Shown here in pieces: positions 50,458 to 61,098 of a stretch of DNA of 64,000 nt (its first letter is position 1; every line of letters starts with the position of its first letter). Location: positions 3,653,553 to 3,717,552 of the forward strand of contig CP058708.1 in the NCBI GenBank assembly GCA_013414765.1, read 5' to 3'. A model generated the notes under the pieces. The model was given only the letters and a program-made list of their open reading frames with translations. It was not told the DNA's origin and made no database searches. A program made the position numbers and the translations under genes. The DNA is from Candidatus Accumulibacter cognatus. Its GTDB lineage: Bacteria; Pseudomonadota; Gammaproteobacteria; Burkholderiales; Rhodocyclaceae.

Positions 50458-53270
50458 CAGGCCGTCTCCTCGCCATTGCCATCGCGGGCGCGCAGCGACA
50501 GCCGGCCGAGTTCCGAGAGGACGGTGACGACGACCGTCACGACGACGACATAGACGCCGAGGTCGAAGACCATCGCCGAAGCCAGTTCGACATCGCCGAG
50601 CAGCGGCAGCGGCACGTGCCCGTGCGCGCTGGTCAGAAACGGACGGCCAAAGAGCCAGCTGGCCACGCCGATGCCGGCGGCGAGCAGCAGGCCGAGGGCC
50701 AGCAGGCGGACCGGCTGTTGCGGCATGCGCGGCTGTGCGAAGGCGATGCCGTTGGCCAGATACTGCATGACCAGCGCGATGCTGGTGATCAGGCCGGCGA
50801 CGAAACCGCCGCCGGGGACATGGTGCCCGCGCAGGAAGAGGTAGACCGAAACCGTCAGCGCCAGCGGCAGGAGCGGACGCATCAGCATCGACAGAAACAG
50901 GGGATGTGCTTCCGCCGCCCAGCGCCGTCCGTCCTCGTCGCGCTGTGGCGCGCCCAGGATCAGCCGGTCGAGCAGGGCGTGCGAAGCCAGCGCGACCATC
51001 GCCAGCACGGTGATTTCGCCGAGCGTATCGAAACCGCGAAAATCGACGAGGATCACATTGACGACGTTGGCGCCGCCGCCGCCGGGAAGCGATTGCTGAA
51101 GATAGAAACCAGCGATCGTATCGACCGGTGCCGCCAGCATCTGCAGGGTGATCAGCGCCAGGCCACCGCCGGCGAGCAGGGCCACAACCAGATCGCGGAT
51201 CAGCCGGCGGGCAGTGCTCTTTGGCGCATTGCGCGGGGGCAGATAATAGAGCACCAGCAGCATCAGGATGATCGTCCCCATCTCGACGGCGAGCTGGGTC
51301 AGCGCCAGGTCGGGCGCTGACAGGCGAACGAAGGTCAGCGTCACGGTCAGTCCGACGACGCTGACCAGGATCAGCGCCAACAGCCGTTCGCGGTATAGCG
51401 CGGTGGCGCCCAGCGCACCGATCAGCAGGACGAGCAGGGCGGCGACCGCCACCTCGTCAGCGGGCTGGGCCGCTGGTCGGACGCCGGTGCCGCCCGGTGC
51501 CGAGAAAAAGGACCAGCTGCCAAGGAGCACGACAAAACCGAAAAGCAGAGCGCTGTAACGCTGCAGCGAACCGTTGTCGACTGCCGCCATGGTGCGGCGC
51601 GCACCGCTGGCGAGCGCGCGGTAGAAGCGCTCGAAGGATGTGCGCGGGTGCATCGGCGGCAACTGGTCCTGCCAGGCGAAGAGGGGGCGGCGTAACGCAT
51701 AGACCAGCACGCCACCGGCGAGCGCCAGCAAGCTCATCAGCACCGGCTTGTTGAAGCCGTGCCAGAGTGCCAGATGGAAATCCGGCAGCGGCGCCTGCAG
51801 CGCGGCACCCGCTGCGGCGTCGAGCAGCGGCCCGACGGTCCAGCCCGGGAAAATGCCGACCAGCAGACAGAGCACGACGAGGAGTTCGATCGGTGCGCGC
51901 ATCCAGCGTGGCGGTTCGTGCGGCTGACGTGGCAGGTCGACCGGTTCGCCATTAAAGAACACGTCGTGGACGAAGCGCGAGGAGTAGGCGACGGCGAGCA
52001 TCCCGGCGATCGTCGCGAGCAGGGGCAAGGCCCAGCCGAGCGGTTCGAACTGCGGGTAACTGACGGTTTCGGAAAAGAACATTTCCTTGCTGAGGAAACC
52101 GTTGAGCAGCGGTACGCCGGCCATCGAACCGGCGGCGATGATCGCCAGTGTTGCGGTGATCGGCATCACGCGGAACATGCCGTTCACGCGGCGCATGTCG
52201 CGCGTGCCGCATTCGTGGTCGATGACGCCGGCGGCCATGAACAGCGAGGCCTTGAAGATCGCGTGGTTAATGATGTGAAAGATGCCGGCGACGACCGAGA
52301 GCGGTGTGTCGAGACCGAACAGCAGCGTGATCAGGCCGAGATGGCTGATCGTCGAATAGGCGAGCAGCCCCTTGATGTCGTTGCGGAAAAGTGCCGTCGC
52401 CGCGGCGTAGATGAGCGTGATCGTGCCAACGCCTCCGACCAGCCAGAACCATACCTCACTGCCGCCGAGTGCCGGATAGAGGCGGGCAAGCAGAAAGACA
52501 CCGGCCTTCACCATCGTCGCCGAGTGCAGATAGGCGGAGACCGGCGTCGGTGCCGCCATCGCGCTCGGTAGCCAGAAGTGGAAAGGAAACTGCGCCGACT
52601 TGGTGAACGCGCCGAGCAGAATCAGGATCAGCGTTGGCGTGTAGAGGGCATGCGCGCGGATGCGCTCACCGGCAGCCAGGATGACGCTCAGCTCGTAGCT
52701 GCCAGCGATGTGGCCGAGGAGCAGAATGCCGGCGAGCAGCGCCAGACCACCACCGCCAGTGACCGCCAGCGCCATGCGGGCGCCGATCCGCGACTCATGT
52801 TTGTCGCTGCGGTAAGCGACGAGCAGAAACGACGACAGGCTGGTAAGCTCCCAGAAGATCAGCAGCAGGATCAGGTTCTCGGCAAGCACGACACCGAGCA
52901 TCGCTGCCATGAACAGCAACAGGATCGAATAGAAGCGGCCGAGGCGATCGCCCGCCGGCAGGTACCAGGCGGCATAGAGCACGACGAGCAGGCCGATACC
53001 CAGGATCAGCAGGCAGAACAGCAGGCCGAGACCGTCGAGGCGCAGGCTGAGGTCGAGCCCGTAGGCGGGCAGCCAGGCCAGGCGGGCGACTTCGCGATGG
53101 CCGGCCAGAGTGGCCGGTGCCAGCGGCAGCAGCAGGCCCAGGCAGGCCGCCATCACGGTTGCCGCAGCCACGGCCGCGCTGGCTCGCCCGTAGCGCTGCA
53201 GCAGCAGTGGCAGGGGAAAGGCGGCAAAGGCCGTCGCAGGGATGGCCGCAAGCAGCAGGTTCGAGTTCAC
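50457..53270 (-). CDS. mrpA: Na+/H+ antiporter subunit A fused to subunit B
   Basis: A 937-residue membrane protein. The MrpA part contains the antiporter core (LLIFWELTSLSSFLLVAYRS; HFWLPSAMAAPTPVSAYLHS; GLLAYSTISHLGLITLLFG; LLNGFLSKEMFF) and the MNHE/MrpB-like segment. The last 150 residues are MrpB (LFLRGHHVPGGGFVAGLITS and MVFDLGVYVVVVTVVVTVLS), giving the MrpAB fusion seen in group 2 operons. I chose the GTG at 53270 because AAGG precedes it and helix 1 begins there; the open frame extends upstream only through a relic sequence. The complex exports Na+ or K+ in exchange for protons. Confidence 0.94.
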   Translation of the reverse strand: MNSNLLLAAIPATAFAAFPLPLLLQRYGRASAAVAAATVMAACLGLLLPLAPATLAGHREVARLAWLPAYGLDLSLRLDGLGLLFCLLILGIGLLVVLYAAWYLPAGDRLGRFYSILLLFMAAMLGVVLAENLILLLIFWELTSLSSFLLVAYRSDKHESRIGARMALAVTGGGGLALLAGILLLGHIAGSYELSVILAAGERIRAHALYTPTLILILLGAFTKSAQFPFHFWLPSAMAAPTPVSAYLHSATMVKAGVFLLARLYPALGGSEVWFWLVGGVGTITLIYAAATALFRNDIKGLLAYSTISHLGLITLLFGLDTPLSVVAGIFHIINHAIFKASLFMAAGVIDHECGTRDMRRVNGMFRVMPITATLAIIAAGSMAGVPLLNGFLSKEMFFSETVSYPQFEPLGWALPLLATIAGMLAVAYSSRFVHDVFFNGEPVDLPRQPHEPPRWMRAPIELLVVLCLLVGIFPGWTVGPLLDAAAGAALQAPLPDFHLALWHGFNKPVLMSLLALAGGVLVYALRRPLFAWQDQLPPMHPRTSFERFYRALASGARRTMAAVDNGSLQRYSALLFGFVVLLGSWSFFSAPGGTGVRPAAQPADEVAVAALLVLLIGALGATALYRERLLALILVSVVGLTVTLTFVRLSAPDLALTQLAVEMGTIILMLLVLYYLPPRNAPKSTARRLIRDLVVALLAGGGLALITLQMLAAPVDTIAGFYLQQSLPGGGGANVVNVILVDFRGFDTLGEITVLAMVALASHALLDRLILGAPQRDEDGRRWAAEAHPLFLSMLMRPLLPLALTVSVYLFLRGHHVPGGGFVAGLITSIALVMQYLANGIAFAQPRMPQQPVRLLALGLLLAAGIGVASWLFGRPFLTSAHGHVPLPLLGDVELASAMVFDLGVYVVVVTVVVTVLSELGRLSLRARDGNGEETA

Positions 53271-53446
53271 AGTCGCCTTGGCCCCGCTCACCGGCACTCC
53301 AAGAATGATCTGCCAGTCTAAGCCAAACCAGAAAGAGCCAGCAAGGTATTTTGCTGACAAGGAAGCCCAGGCCCGGAGCGAAGCGCCTTTCCGGCCTGCC
53401 TCTCGGTCGACCCCGGTGGCGCGACGCGTCCCCGCATCCGTGTGAT

Positions 53447-53474
53447 TCCAGATCGAGGTATCGGCCAGGATCAT
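53447..53474 (-). pseudogene. VapC N-terminus relic
   Basis: The nine residues MILADTSIW are the classic first strand of VapC PIN toxins. The frame then departs from the family after the tenth residue and continues into unrelated sequence. It is a very short relic and could be coincidence. The surrounding 309-base gap (53271-53579) otherwise holds only the divergent promoters of mrp and liv. Confidence 0.35.
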
Positions 53475-53579
53475 GCCGACTCATTTTCACTTGTGCCGCG
53501 ATGACCATGGCTGCAGAATAGCGATACGCCGCTAAATTCAGTGGTGATAACAAAATAATCCATCGTATTGGAGGAGACA

Positions 53580-54734
53580 ATGAATAGAGAACCCTCGATT
53601 GCCTGGCTGTTGACCATGCTGACGGCGGCCCTCGCCGCTCCTGTGCATGCCGACGTGAATGTCGGGGTCACCGTGTCCGCTACCGGGCCGGCGGCTTCGC
53701 TGGGCATTCCCGAGAAGAACACCTTGACGTTGGCACCGACGACCATCGCCGGGCAGAAGATCAACTACATCGTTCTCGACGATGCCTCGGATACCACGAC
53801 GGCCGTCAAGAACACGCGCAAGCTGATCGCCGAGAATAAGGTCGACGTGGTCATCGGTTCGACAACCACGCCGAATTCATTGGCCATGATCGACGTTGCC
53901 GCCGAGGCACAGACGCCGATGATCAGCATGGCTGCGGGAACACGCATCATCGAGCCCATGGACGCCAAACGTGCCTGGGTGTTCAAGGTTCCGCAGAGCG
54001 ACTCGCAGATGGCGACGGCGATTGTCGAGCACATGACCAACAACAATATAAGGACAGTCGCTTATGTCGGGTTTGCCAATGCCTATGGCGAAGGCTGGTG
54101 GAACGAGTTCTCGAAGATAGCCGAGGTGCGCAAGATCCAGATCGTGGCCAACGAACGCTTCAATCCCACCGATACCTCGGTAACCGGTCAGGTGCTCAAG
54201 ATCCTGGCCGCGAAGCCGGACGCGGTACTGGTGGGCGGCTCCGGAACACCGGCTGCCTTGCCGCAGAAAGCGCTCAAGGAAAAGGGTTACAAGGGAATCA
54301 TGTATCAGACCCACGGCGCGGCCAACGCGGACTTCCTGCGAGTTTGCGGAAAGGACTGCGACGGCACCTTCATGCCGACCGGTCCAGTACTGGTCGCGGC
54401 ACAGTTGCCCGATAGCAATCCGATCAAGAAGGTGGCGCTGGAATACGTCAACAAATATGAGACAGCTTACGGCAAGGGATCGGTATCGGCTTTCGGCGCG
54501 TACGCCTGGGACGCCACGATGCTGCTTGGCAATGCCATTCCGGAAGCACTGAAGAAGGGTCAGCCGGGGACGCCGGAGTTCCGCAAGGCTCTGCGTGACG
54601 CCATCGAGAGCACGAAAAACCTGACCGCCACGCATGGCGTATTCAATATGAGTCCGCAGGATCACCTCGGCTTCGACCAGCGCGCACGAGTGATGGTCAA
54701 GATCGAAGGGGGTGGCTGGAAACTTGTCCAGTAA
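53580..54734 (+). CDS. Branched-chain/aromatic amino acid-type ABC transporter substrate-binding protein
   Basis: A 384-residue periplasmic Leu/Ile/Val-binding-like protein (signal LLTMLTAALAAPVHAD). It shows GVTVSATGPAASLGIPEKNT, NYIVLDDASDTTTAVKNTRK, VDVVIGSTTTPNS and YGEGWWNEFSKIA in a Peripla_BP_6 fold. GGAGG precedes the ATG by five bases. It heads a liv-type operon and is separated from the permease genes by a strong hairpin. Because the locus continues with an aryl-pyruvate decarboxylase, a CoA ligase and a PaaY-like gene, the ligand may be aromatic (phenylalanine, phenylacetate or similar); this is inference. Confidence 0.92.
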   Translation: MNREPSIAWLLTMLTAALAAPVHADVNVGVTVSATGPAASLGIPEKNTLTLAPTTIAGQKINYIVLDDASDTTTAVKNTRKLIAENKVDVVIGSTTTPNSLAMIDVAAEAQTPMISMAAGTRIIEPMDAKRAWVFKVPQSDSQMATAIVEHMTNNNIRTVAYVGFANAYGEGWWNEFSKIAEVRKIQIVANERFNPTDTSVTGQVLKILAAKPDAVLVGGSGTPAALPQKALKEKGYKGIMYQTHGAANADFLRVCGKDCDGTFMPTGPVLVAAQLPDSNPIKKVALEYVNKYETAYGKGSVSAFGAYAWDATMLLGNAIPEALKKGQPGTPEFRKALRDAIESTKNLTATHGVFNMSPQDHLGFDQRARVMVKIEGGGWKLVQ

Positions 54735-54766
54735 CAGGGTTGCAAGCCGGCGGCTGGGTACTGCAA

Positions 54767-54805
54767 CTGCCAGAGCTTGCCGGCCTTGCCGGCGAGCTCT
54801 GGCAG
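54767..54805 (+). promoter_or_regulatory. Very stable intercistronic hairpin between binding protein and permease genes
   Basis: CTGCCAGAGCT (54767-54777) pairs with AGCTCTGGCAG (54795-54805). The inner GCCGGC blocks (54779-54784 and 54788-54793) also pair across a 3-base loop, giving about 18 bp of stem including one T-G wobble. No T tract follows. It probably protects the binding-protein mRNA and lowers expression of the downstream genes. Confidence 0.75.
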
Positions 54806-54889
54806 CGTCTCGACATGACGACACCTGCGCGCCCGTTCCCAGGCAGCCGGACTTGCGGCCGCCGATAGATCGACTGGAGCACAGTGCTG

Positions 54890-55924
54890 ATGGACATGCA
54901 AATTGCCTTGCTGCTTGGGCAGGACGGCCTGACCAACGGCGCCATTTACGCGCTGCTGGCGCTGGCGCTGGTTCTGGTTTTTGCCGTGACGCGAGTGATC
55001 TTCATCCCGCAAGGAGAGTTCGTCGCCTTTGGCGCCCTGACTCTGGTCAGTCTGCAGGCCGGGAAGCTGCCCGGAACACTCTGGCTGTTGCTGGCCCTTG
55101 GCACGCTGATCGCCTTGATCGATGGCGTTCTGGCGCTGCGCAACCATCAGTTCAGGCGAGTTTTGTGGATTGTGTCGGTCTATTGCGTGCTGCCGCTGCT
55201 GCTCGCCGGTGCCCTGTTCGCCATTCCCGCAGCGACTCTGCCATTACCGGTGCAAGTGGGTCTCGCGCTGATGCTGGTCGTACCGCTCGGGCCGATGATC
55301 TATCGCCTGGCCTACCAGCCGATTGCCGAAGCCTCGGTGCTGGTCCTGCTGATCGTTTCGGTGGCGGTGCACGTGACCATGATGGGCATCGGGCTCCTGT
55401 TCTTCGGCGCCGAAGGTTCGCGCACCCTGCCGTTTTCCGATGTCAGTTTTTCATTCGGCGATGCACTTTTGCAGGGGCAGGCGATCCTGGTCGTGGTGAC
55501 CAGCATGCTGCTGATCATGGCCTTGTATTTCTTTTTCGAGCGGACGATCTACGGCAAGGCGCTGCGCGCCACGGCGATGAACCGCACCGGCGCGCGCCTG
55601 ATGGGTATTTCCGGAACCTTGGCCGGCATGCTGTCGTTTACCCTGGCAGCGGCAATCGGCGCATTCTCCGGCATCCTGATTTCACCCATCACGACGATCT
55701 ATTATGACTCTGGTTTCCTGATCGGCCTCAAGGGGTTTGTCGGGGCGATCATCGGCGGTCTGGCGAGTTATCCGGTTGCCGCCGCCGGCGCCATCCTGGT
55801 CGGCCTGCTCGAATCGTATTCGTCGTTCTGGGCCAGTGCTTTCAAAGAAGTCATCGTGTTCACGCTGATCATTCCGGTGCTGCTCTGGCGCTCGCTGAAA
55901 ACGCACCACGTGGAGGAGGAATGA
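54890..55924 (+). CDS. LivH-type ABC transporter permease
   Basis: A 344-residue inner-membrane permease: [20 protein letters not shown] and [13 protein letters not shown] are typical of LivH, with eight or more helices and the [20 protein letters not shown] block near the ATPase-coupling loop. GGAG lies ten bases before the ATG; a GTG six bases earlier is an alternative. It overlaps the next gene by four bases. It is longer than usual LivH proteins owing to an extra hydrophobic segment around residues 60-125. Confidence 0.93.
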   Translation: MDMQIALLLGQDGLTNGAIYALLALALVLVFAVTRVIFIPQGEFVAFGALTLVSLQAGKLPGTLWLLLALGTLIALIDGVLALRNHQFRRVLWIVSVYCVLPLLLAGALFAIPAATLPLPVQVGLALMLVVPLGPMIYRLAYQPIAEASVLVLLIVSVAVHVTMMGIGLLFFGAEGSRTLPFSDVSFSFGDALLQGQAILVVVTSMLLIMALYFFFERTIYGKALRATAMNRTGARLMGISGTLAGMLSFTLAAAIGAFSGILISPITTIYYDSGFLIGLKGFVGAIIGGLASYPVAAAGAILVGLLESYSSFWASAFKEVIVFTLIIPVLLWRSLKTHHVEEE

Positions 55925-57696
55925 AGCACGCTGCGCACACCACGACCGTCCTGTGGCTGTTCATCGCCGCCCTGGCGCTGGCACCGCTACTGCTGCCCGA
56001 GTTCTACATCACGCTGCTCAACTATATCGGGCTGTATGCGATCGTTGCCCTCGGGCTGGTCCTGCTCACCGGCGTAGGCGGTCTGACTTCGTTTGGCCAG
56101 GCGGCTTTCGTCGGCCTGGGCGCCTATACTGCTGCTTACCTGACGACCGTACACGGGGTCTCGCCATGGTTGACGCTGCCGGCCGGTCTGCTGGCCACTG
56201 CGCTCATCGCCCTGTCGATCGGTATCGTGACCTTGCGGCTATCCGGACATTTTCTACCGTTGGGGACGATCGCCTGGGGGATCAGCCTCTACTATCTGTT
56301 CGGTAACCTCGAAGCGCTTGGGGGTCACACCGGCATCAGCGGCATTCCGTCTTTGCAGGTCCTTGATCTGGAAATAAAATCAGGACGCGCGTTCTTCTAT
56401 TTGATCTGGGTGGTCTTGCTGGTTTTGGTGCTCGCCACGCGCAACTTGCTCGACTCGCGCGAAGGGCGGGCCATCCGCGCCTTGCGCGGCGGCTCGCTGA
56501 TGGCCGAAGCAATGGGGGTCGACACGCCGCGCGCGAAAATCGTCATCTTTACCATCGCTGCGCTCTATGCCAGTGTTTCAGGCTGGCTGTATGCACACCT
56601 GCAACGCTTCGTCAATCCGACCCCTTTCTCGCTGACGCAAGGCATCGAATATCTGTTCATGGGGGTGGTCGGTGGCGTCGCGCATGTCTGGGGGGCGATC
56701 ATCGGGGCAGGATTGATCACCATTCTCAAGCAATGGCTGCAGGACTGGTTGCCGAAACTGCTCGGTCAGAGTGGCAATTTCGAAGTCATCGTTTTCGGGC
56801 TGCTGATGATCTTCGTGCTCCATCGCGCGCGTGACGGGGTGTGGCCGATCATCACCCGCTGGTGGCCGCAGCGACCGACGCAGGCCAGGGGGGGGGTCGA
56901 GGCTGCGCCGCTGGTGCGTCGCCCATTGCCGAAACCCGGCTCGTTGCTGCTCGAAATCAAGGATGCAACCAAGCGCTTTGGCGGTCTGGTCGCCAACGAA
57001 AAGGTGAGTTTCTCGGTCATGGCTGGCGAGGTGATGGCCTTGATCGGCCCGAACGGTGCCGGCAAAAGCACGATGTTCAATGGCATTTCCGGCGTCGACC
57101 CGCTGACTTCCGGCACCGTTACGTTTCGTGGCCAGCGCGTCGAATCTCTACCGGCGCGCGACATCGCCCGTCTTGGCATGAGCCGGACCTTCCAGCACGT
57201 CCGCCTGCTGGCCGGAATGAGCGTCATCGAGAACGTCGCGATCGGCGCTCACTTGCGGGGACAAAAGGGCTTCATCGCCGCCGCTTGTCGGATCGATCGC
57301 GAGGAGGAAGCCCGCCTGTTGCACGAAGCCGCTTCCCAGATCGAGCGTTGTGGTCTCGCCGAGCAAATGTACGAGGCCGCCGGCAGCCTGCCCCTCGGCA
57401 AGCAGCGCATCGTCGAGATTGCCAGGGCGTTGGCCGCAGATCCCTGTCTGTTGCTGCTCGACGAGCCGGCTGCCGGACTCCGCTACCTGGAAAAACAGGC
57501 GCTTGCGGACCTGCTGCGCCGTCTGCGTGATGAAGGGATCGGCATCCTGCTCGTCGAGCACGACATGGACTTCGTGATGGGACTGGCCGATCGCGTGCTG
57601 GTCATGGAATTCGGACGCAAGCTTGCTGCCGGTCTGCCCGAAGAGATCCAGCGGAACCCGGCGGTGGTCGAAGCCTACCTCGGAGGTGTCGAATGA
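55921..57696 (+). CDS. LivM-LivG fusion: ABC transporter permease and ATPase in one polypeptide
   Basis: A 591-residue fused protein. Residues 1-310 are LivM-like ([57 protein letters not shown]). Residues about 340-591 are LivG-like, with Walker [11 protein letters not shown]-loop region [10 protein letters not shown], signature-like [16 protein letters not shown], Walker [12 protein letters not shown] and switch His in VEHDMDFV. The signature departs from LSGGQ, as in many LivG proteins. Fusion fixes 1:1 stoichiometry of these subunits. It is coupled by ATGA overlaps on both sides. Confidence 0.94.
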   Translation: MKHAAHTTTVLWLFIAALALAPLLLPEFYITLLNYIGLYAIVALGLVLLTGVGGLTSFGQAAFVGLGAYTAAYLTTVHGVSPWLTLPAGLLATALIALSIGIVTLRLSGHFLPLGTIAWGISLYYLFGNLEALGGHTGISGIPSLQVLDLEIKSGRAFFYLIWVVLLVLVLATRNLLDSREGRAIRALRGGSLMAEAMGVDTPRAKIVIFTIAALYASVSGWLYAHLQRFVNPTPFSLTQGIEYLFMGVVGGVAHVWGAIIGAGLITILKQWLQDWLPKLLGQSGNFEVIVFGLLMIFVLHRARDGVWPIITRWWPQRPTQARGGVEAAPLVRRPLPKPGSLLLEIKDATKRFGGLVANEKVSFSVMAGEVMALIGPNGAGKSTMFNGISGVDPLTSGTVTFRGQRVESLPARDIARLGMSRTFQHVRLLAGMSVIENVAIGAHLRGQKGFIAAACRIDREEEARLLHEAASQIERCGLAEQMYEAAGSLPLGKQRIVEIARALAADPCLLLLDEPAAGLRYLEKQALADLLRRLRDEGIGILLVEHDMDFVMGLADRVLVMEFGRKLAAGLPEEIQRNPAVVEAYLGGVE

Positions 57697-58451
57697 GCGA
57701 ACTGTCCGGCGCCACCGAAAGGATCGTCGTGCTCGAGGTTTCCAGCCTGTCGGTGAGCTACGGCAAGGTCGACGCGCTGCATGAGATTGCCCTCAAGGTA
57801 CACCGCGGCGAGATCGTCACCGTCATTGGCCCGAACGGCGCCGGCAAGACGACCTTGCTTTGCGCCCTGATCGGTCTGTTACCGGTACGCGGGCATATCG
57901 TCTATCTTGGTGAACAACAGGATGGCGGACGCAGTGTCGAAAAACTCGTCCGCCAGGGGATGACGCTGGTTCCGGAGAAGCGCGAACTGTTTTCCGAAAT
58001 GAGCGTCAAGGACAACCTCCTGCTTGGTGCTTTTGATCGTTACCGGGCCGGTCATCGCGACCAGCTCGAGACCATCGATCAGGTGTTCGAGATATTTCCG
58101 CGGTTGCGGGAACGGCGTGCGCAGATGGCCGGCACGCTTTCCGGAGGCGAACGCCAGATGCTGGCCATGGGTCGCGCCCTGATGGCCAAGCCCAGGCTGT
58201 TGCTGCTCGACGAACCCAGCCTTGGACTTGCCCCATTGATCATCAAGGAGATCTTCCGGACGATCACCCAGCTCAAGAAACTCGGGGTGGCGATTCTGCT
58301 CGTCGAGCAGAATGCGCGCGCGGCGCTGCAGGTGGCGGACTACGGCTACGTTCTGGAAACCGGGCGCCTGTCGCTGGAAGGGTCCAGTGGCGATCTGCTG
58401 ACCGATCCCAGGGTCATCGAAAGCTATCTCGGACTGGGGGGGCGACACTAG
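57693..58451 (+). CDS. LivF-type ABC transporter ATPase
   Basis: A 252-residue ATPase with SVSYGKVDALHEIALKVHRG, Walker [13 protein letters not shown], signature LSGGERQMLAMGRALM, Walker B LLLLDEPSLGL and VEQNARAAL after the D-loop. It pairs with the LivG half of the fused protein to drive import. Last gene of the operon, overlapping the previous gene by four bases. Confidence 0.95.
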   Translation: MSELSGATERIVVLEVSSLSVSYGKVDALHEIALKVHRGEIVTVIGPNGAGKTTLLCALIGLLPVRGHIVYLGEQQDGGRSVEKLVRQGMTLVPEKRELFSEMSVKDNLLLGAFDRYRAGHRDQLETIDQVFEIFPRLRERRAQMAGTLSGGERQMLAMGRALMAKPRLLLLDEPSLGLAPLIIKEIFRTITQLKKLGVAILLVEQNARAALQVADYGYVLETGRLSLEGSSGDLLTDPRVIESYLGLGGRH

Positions 58452-58532
58452 GCGCGGCATCGAGCAGCCGCGTCAGCCGCTGGATGGACAAACGGCATTC
58501 CAATTCCGGAGGGTGTTTGGGATTGCTTTGCT

Positions 58533-60158
58533 TCAACCCGGGTTGGCCGTCAGCCGCCGCAGACCGGTAACGAAGCGCGCCAGCGTCGGCGACAGCGCGC
58601 CGCGAGGCAGCATGACCTCGATCAGCCGGAATTTGCCTCGTGTCGCGTGTGCTTCGGCGAGTGCGTGCTTCAGTTCGCGCCGCGTGCTGACCCGAACGCC
58701 TTCGCCACCCATGGCCGGAGCCATCTCGGCGAAGTGCCAGTCGTCGAGGTCGTTGAAGCCCGATTGTGGCTGGAAGGTCCGAAGCATCTCCCACGACTGG
58801 TTGTTGAAGACGATCACGATCGGGTCGAAGCCGAAGCGCCGGCAGTTGCCGAGTTCCCAGCCGGTCATCTGGAAGGCGCCGTCGCCGACCAGGATCAGTG
58901 TGCGCTCGCCGGATGCCGCCTGCAGTCCGATGCCGGCTGGTACGCCGAAGCCCATGGTCGCGTAATAGCCGGGGGCAACGAGTTCGGTGTTGGCCATGTC
59001 CATCGCCGTGAACAGGCAGTCGCCGATGTCCGAGGCGATCGGCATGCGGCCCTTGTCGCGCATCAGGTCGTTGACCGCAGTGGCGATGTCGAGTGGCATC
59101 AATGGCGCATCGTCGTCGGGAAGGTCGAAGGGGTAGTCCTGCTTCTTGACGTCGAAGTGCCGGTCGGAGGGCACGGTCCGTGCCAGCAGGGCGTCGACGA
59201 GTGACTCGAGACCGATCGCATCGTAGGTGTGGTAGCCCATCGTGACACGGCGATCGAGCGCCTGGATGGTCTTGCGAAGGTCGATTTTCTTGTCGGATAC
59301 GCCGAAATTGGTGTCGGAAATGATGACTCCGAGCAGAAACAGTCCGTCGGAAGACTCGACGGCCGTGGTGACGTCTGGCGCTCCGGCAATGCCAAGGTAG
59401 GTGCCCATCAGTGGCGCATTGGCCGCCGCCAGCAGGCCGCGCCCCATGAAACTGGTGACTACCGGCAGGGCAAGTCGGCGGGCGAGTTCGGCGGCCTTGG
59501 CCTCAAGGCCGAAACGCCGGACCTCGACGCCGACCATCAGGACCGGCGCCGTGGCCGCAGCCAAGCGGCCGAGGATCTCGTCCACACAGGCGGCAAGCGC
59601 ATCGGGGTCGGGTCCGGCGGGTTCTGTCGTGGGTGTCGTGGCGCAGGGTGTGCTCACCATGTCACGCGGCAGTTCGATGTAGACGGGTCGCGAATGCCGG
59701 CGGCAATTCGCCAGCACGCGCGCGATGTCGGCCGGTGCGCGGGCAGCGTCGTCGAGACGTACCTGGTCGCAGGTGATCTCGCGGTAGATCTGGAACTGCG
59801 AGTCGAGTGTCTTCGCCTGATGATGGAGCAGCAGCCCCGAGCGCGCATCGTTCTTGCCGGGGCCGCCGGACATGATGACCAGCGGCGACTTTTCGGCAAA
59901 GGCCGATGCGACGGCATTGACCATGTTGAGCGCGCCCGCGCCATAGGTGACCGCGGCGACGCCGAGCGTGCCATGGTAGCGAGCCGACGCATCGGCCGCG
60001 AAACCGACGCCAGGTTCGTGCGAGAGCGTGTAGAGCGGCAGGATACCGCTTTCCTCGATGATGCGGAAATAGGGCAGGGCAAAATCGCCAGGAATGCCGA
60101 AGATTTCATGGGCGCCATGCGCCTTCAGGGCATGCAGCAGGGATTCGGTGATGTTCAT
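58533..60158 (-). CDS. Thiamine-diphosphate-dependent phenylpyruvate/indolepyruvate-type decarboxylase
   Basis: A 541-residue ThDP enzyme; the ATG at 60158 follows GAGGAG. E48 in TLSHEPGVGFAADA is the cofactor-activating Glu. The PP domain has DIGDCLFTA and the ThDP motif GDGAFQMTGWELGNCRRFG ending in NN. The overall sequence resembles aryl-pyruvate decarboxylases converting phenylpyruvate or indolepyruvate to the aldehyde. An acetolactate synthase-like role is less likely because the active-site region follows the decarboxylase pattern. It converges with the liv operon and shares a divergent promoter region with the PaaY-like gene. Confidence 0.88.
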   Translation of the reverse strand: MNITESLLHALKAHGAHEIFGIPGDFALPYFRIIEESGILPLYTLSHEPGVGFAADASARYHGTLGVAAVTYGAGALNMVNAVASAFAEKSPLVIMSGGPGKNDARSGLLLHHQAKTLDSQFQIYREITCDQVRLDDAARAPADIARVLANCRRHSRPVYIELPRDMVSTPCATTPTTEPAGPDPDALAACVDEILGRLAAATAPVLMVGVEVRRFGLEAKAAELARRLALPVVTSFMGRGLLAAANAPLMGTYLGIAGAPDVTTAVESSDGLFLLGVIISDTNFGVSDKKIDLRKTIQALDRRVTMGYHTYDAIGLESLVDALLARTVPSDRHFDVKKQDYPFDLPDDDAPLMPLDIATAVNDLMRDKGRMPIASDIGDCLFTAMDMANTELVAPGYYATMGFGVPAGIGLQAASGERTLILVGDGAFQMTGWELGNCRRFGFDPIVIVFNNQSWEMLRTFQPQSGFNDLDDWHFAEMAPAMGGEGVRVSTRRELKHALAEAHATRGKFRLIEVMLPRGALSPTLARFVTGLRRLTANPG

Positions 60159-60419
60159 GCGGACTCCTCGCAAAAGACCTGCAATTATCGGGCGTGGAAC
60201 GCTCATCATGGCGTTCTGCAGGATAGATTTGTTCTATCTAACCAGGCTTCTGAACCCCAGTTCGATGGACCTGCCGGATTCCGGCTTGCCCCCCAGAATG
60301 ACTGAAAACCAATGGTCTTACGGGTGGAACAAATTTACCCTCTGGCTTTCTGCCAATACTGTATCGAGAAACGGCCGTTCATGGATAGAATCCCCGTTCC
60401 ACCTTTCGGGAGGCTGTTC

Positions 60420-61031
60420 ATGAATACCCTGCGCGTCTATGCAATCGACGGCATCGTACCCGTGGTCGACCCGAGGGCCTTCGTCCATCCGACCGCCGTC
60501 CTGATCGGCGATGTCATCGTCGGCCCCGGCTGCTATGTCGGCCCCTGCGCCAGCTTGCGCGGCGATTTCGGGCGGTTGATCCTCGAACGCGGCGCCAATC
60601 TCCAGGACAGCTGTGTCATGCATGGCTTTCCGGGTACCGACACCGTCGTTGGCGAAGACGGCCACATCGGCCACGGTGCCGTGCTGCACGGTTGCCGTGT
60701 CGAAAGGAATGCGCTGGTCGGCATGAATGCAGTGATCATGGACAACGCCATCATCGGCGAGTCCGCGATGGTTGCCGCCTGCGCCTTCGTCAAGGCCGGT
60801 GTCGAGATCCCGCCGCGCAGCCTCGCCGCCGGTATTCCGGCCAGGGTCATTCGCCTCCTCTCCGATGAGGAGATGGCATGGAAGGTCGAAGGTACCCACA
60901 CCTACCAGGACCTTGCCCTTCGTTGCCTGAGCACGATGGTCGAATGCGAACCGCTTTGCGAAGCCGAACCTGACCGCCCGCGCATCCACATGCCGGACGT
61001 GATCCCGCTGGTCGAACTGAAGAAGCGCTGA
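60420..61031 (+). CDS. paaY: PaaY-like gamma-carbonic-anhydrase-fold protein
   Basis: A 203-residue left-handed beta-helix protein with hexapeptide repeats ([60 protein letters not shown]). Metal-binding His residues occur in DSCVMH and GHIGHG. The C-terminal tail [20 protein letters not shown] is characteristic of PaaY, a thioesterase linked to phenylacetate degradation. GGGAGG precedes the ATG. No other paa genes are in the window. Confidence 0.87.
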   Translation: MNTLRVYAIDGIVPVVDPRAFVHPTAVLIGDVIVGPGCYVGPCASLRGDFGRLILERGANLQDSCVMHGFPGTDTVVGEDGHIGHGAVLHGCRVERNALVGMNAVIMDNAIIGESAMVAACAFVKAGVEIPPRSLAAGIPARVIRLLSDEEMAWKVEGTHTYQDLALRCLSTMVECEPLCEAEPDRPRIHMPDVIPLVELKKR

Positions 61032-61098
61032 TTTCGTGATTCGTGAGCACGAACGCACCGGCCCAGGCCGTGTTCGCCACAGGCATGCCGCCGGATTG

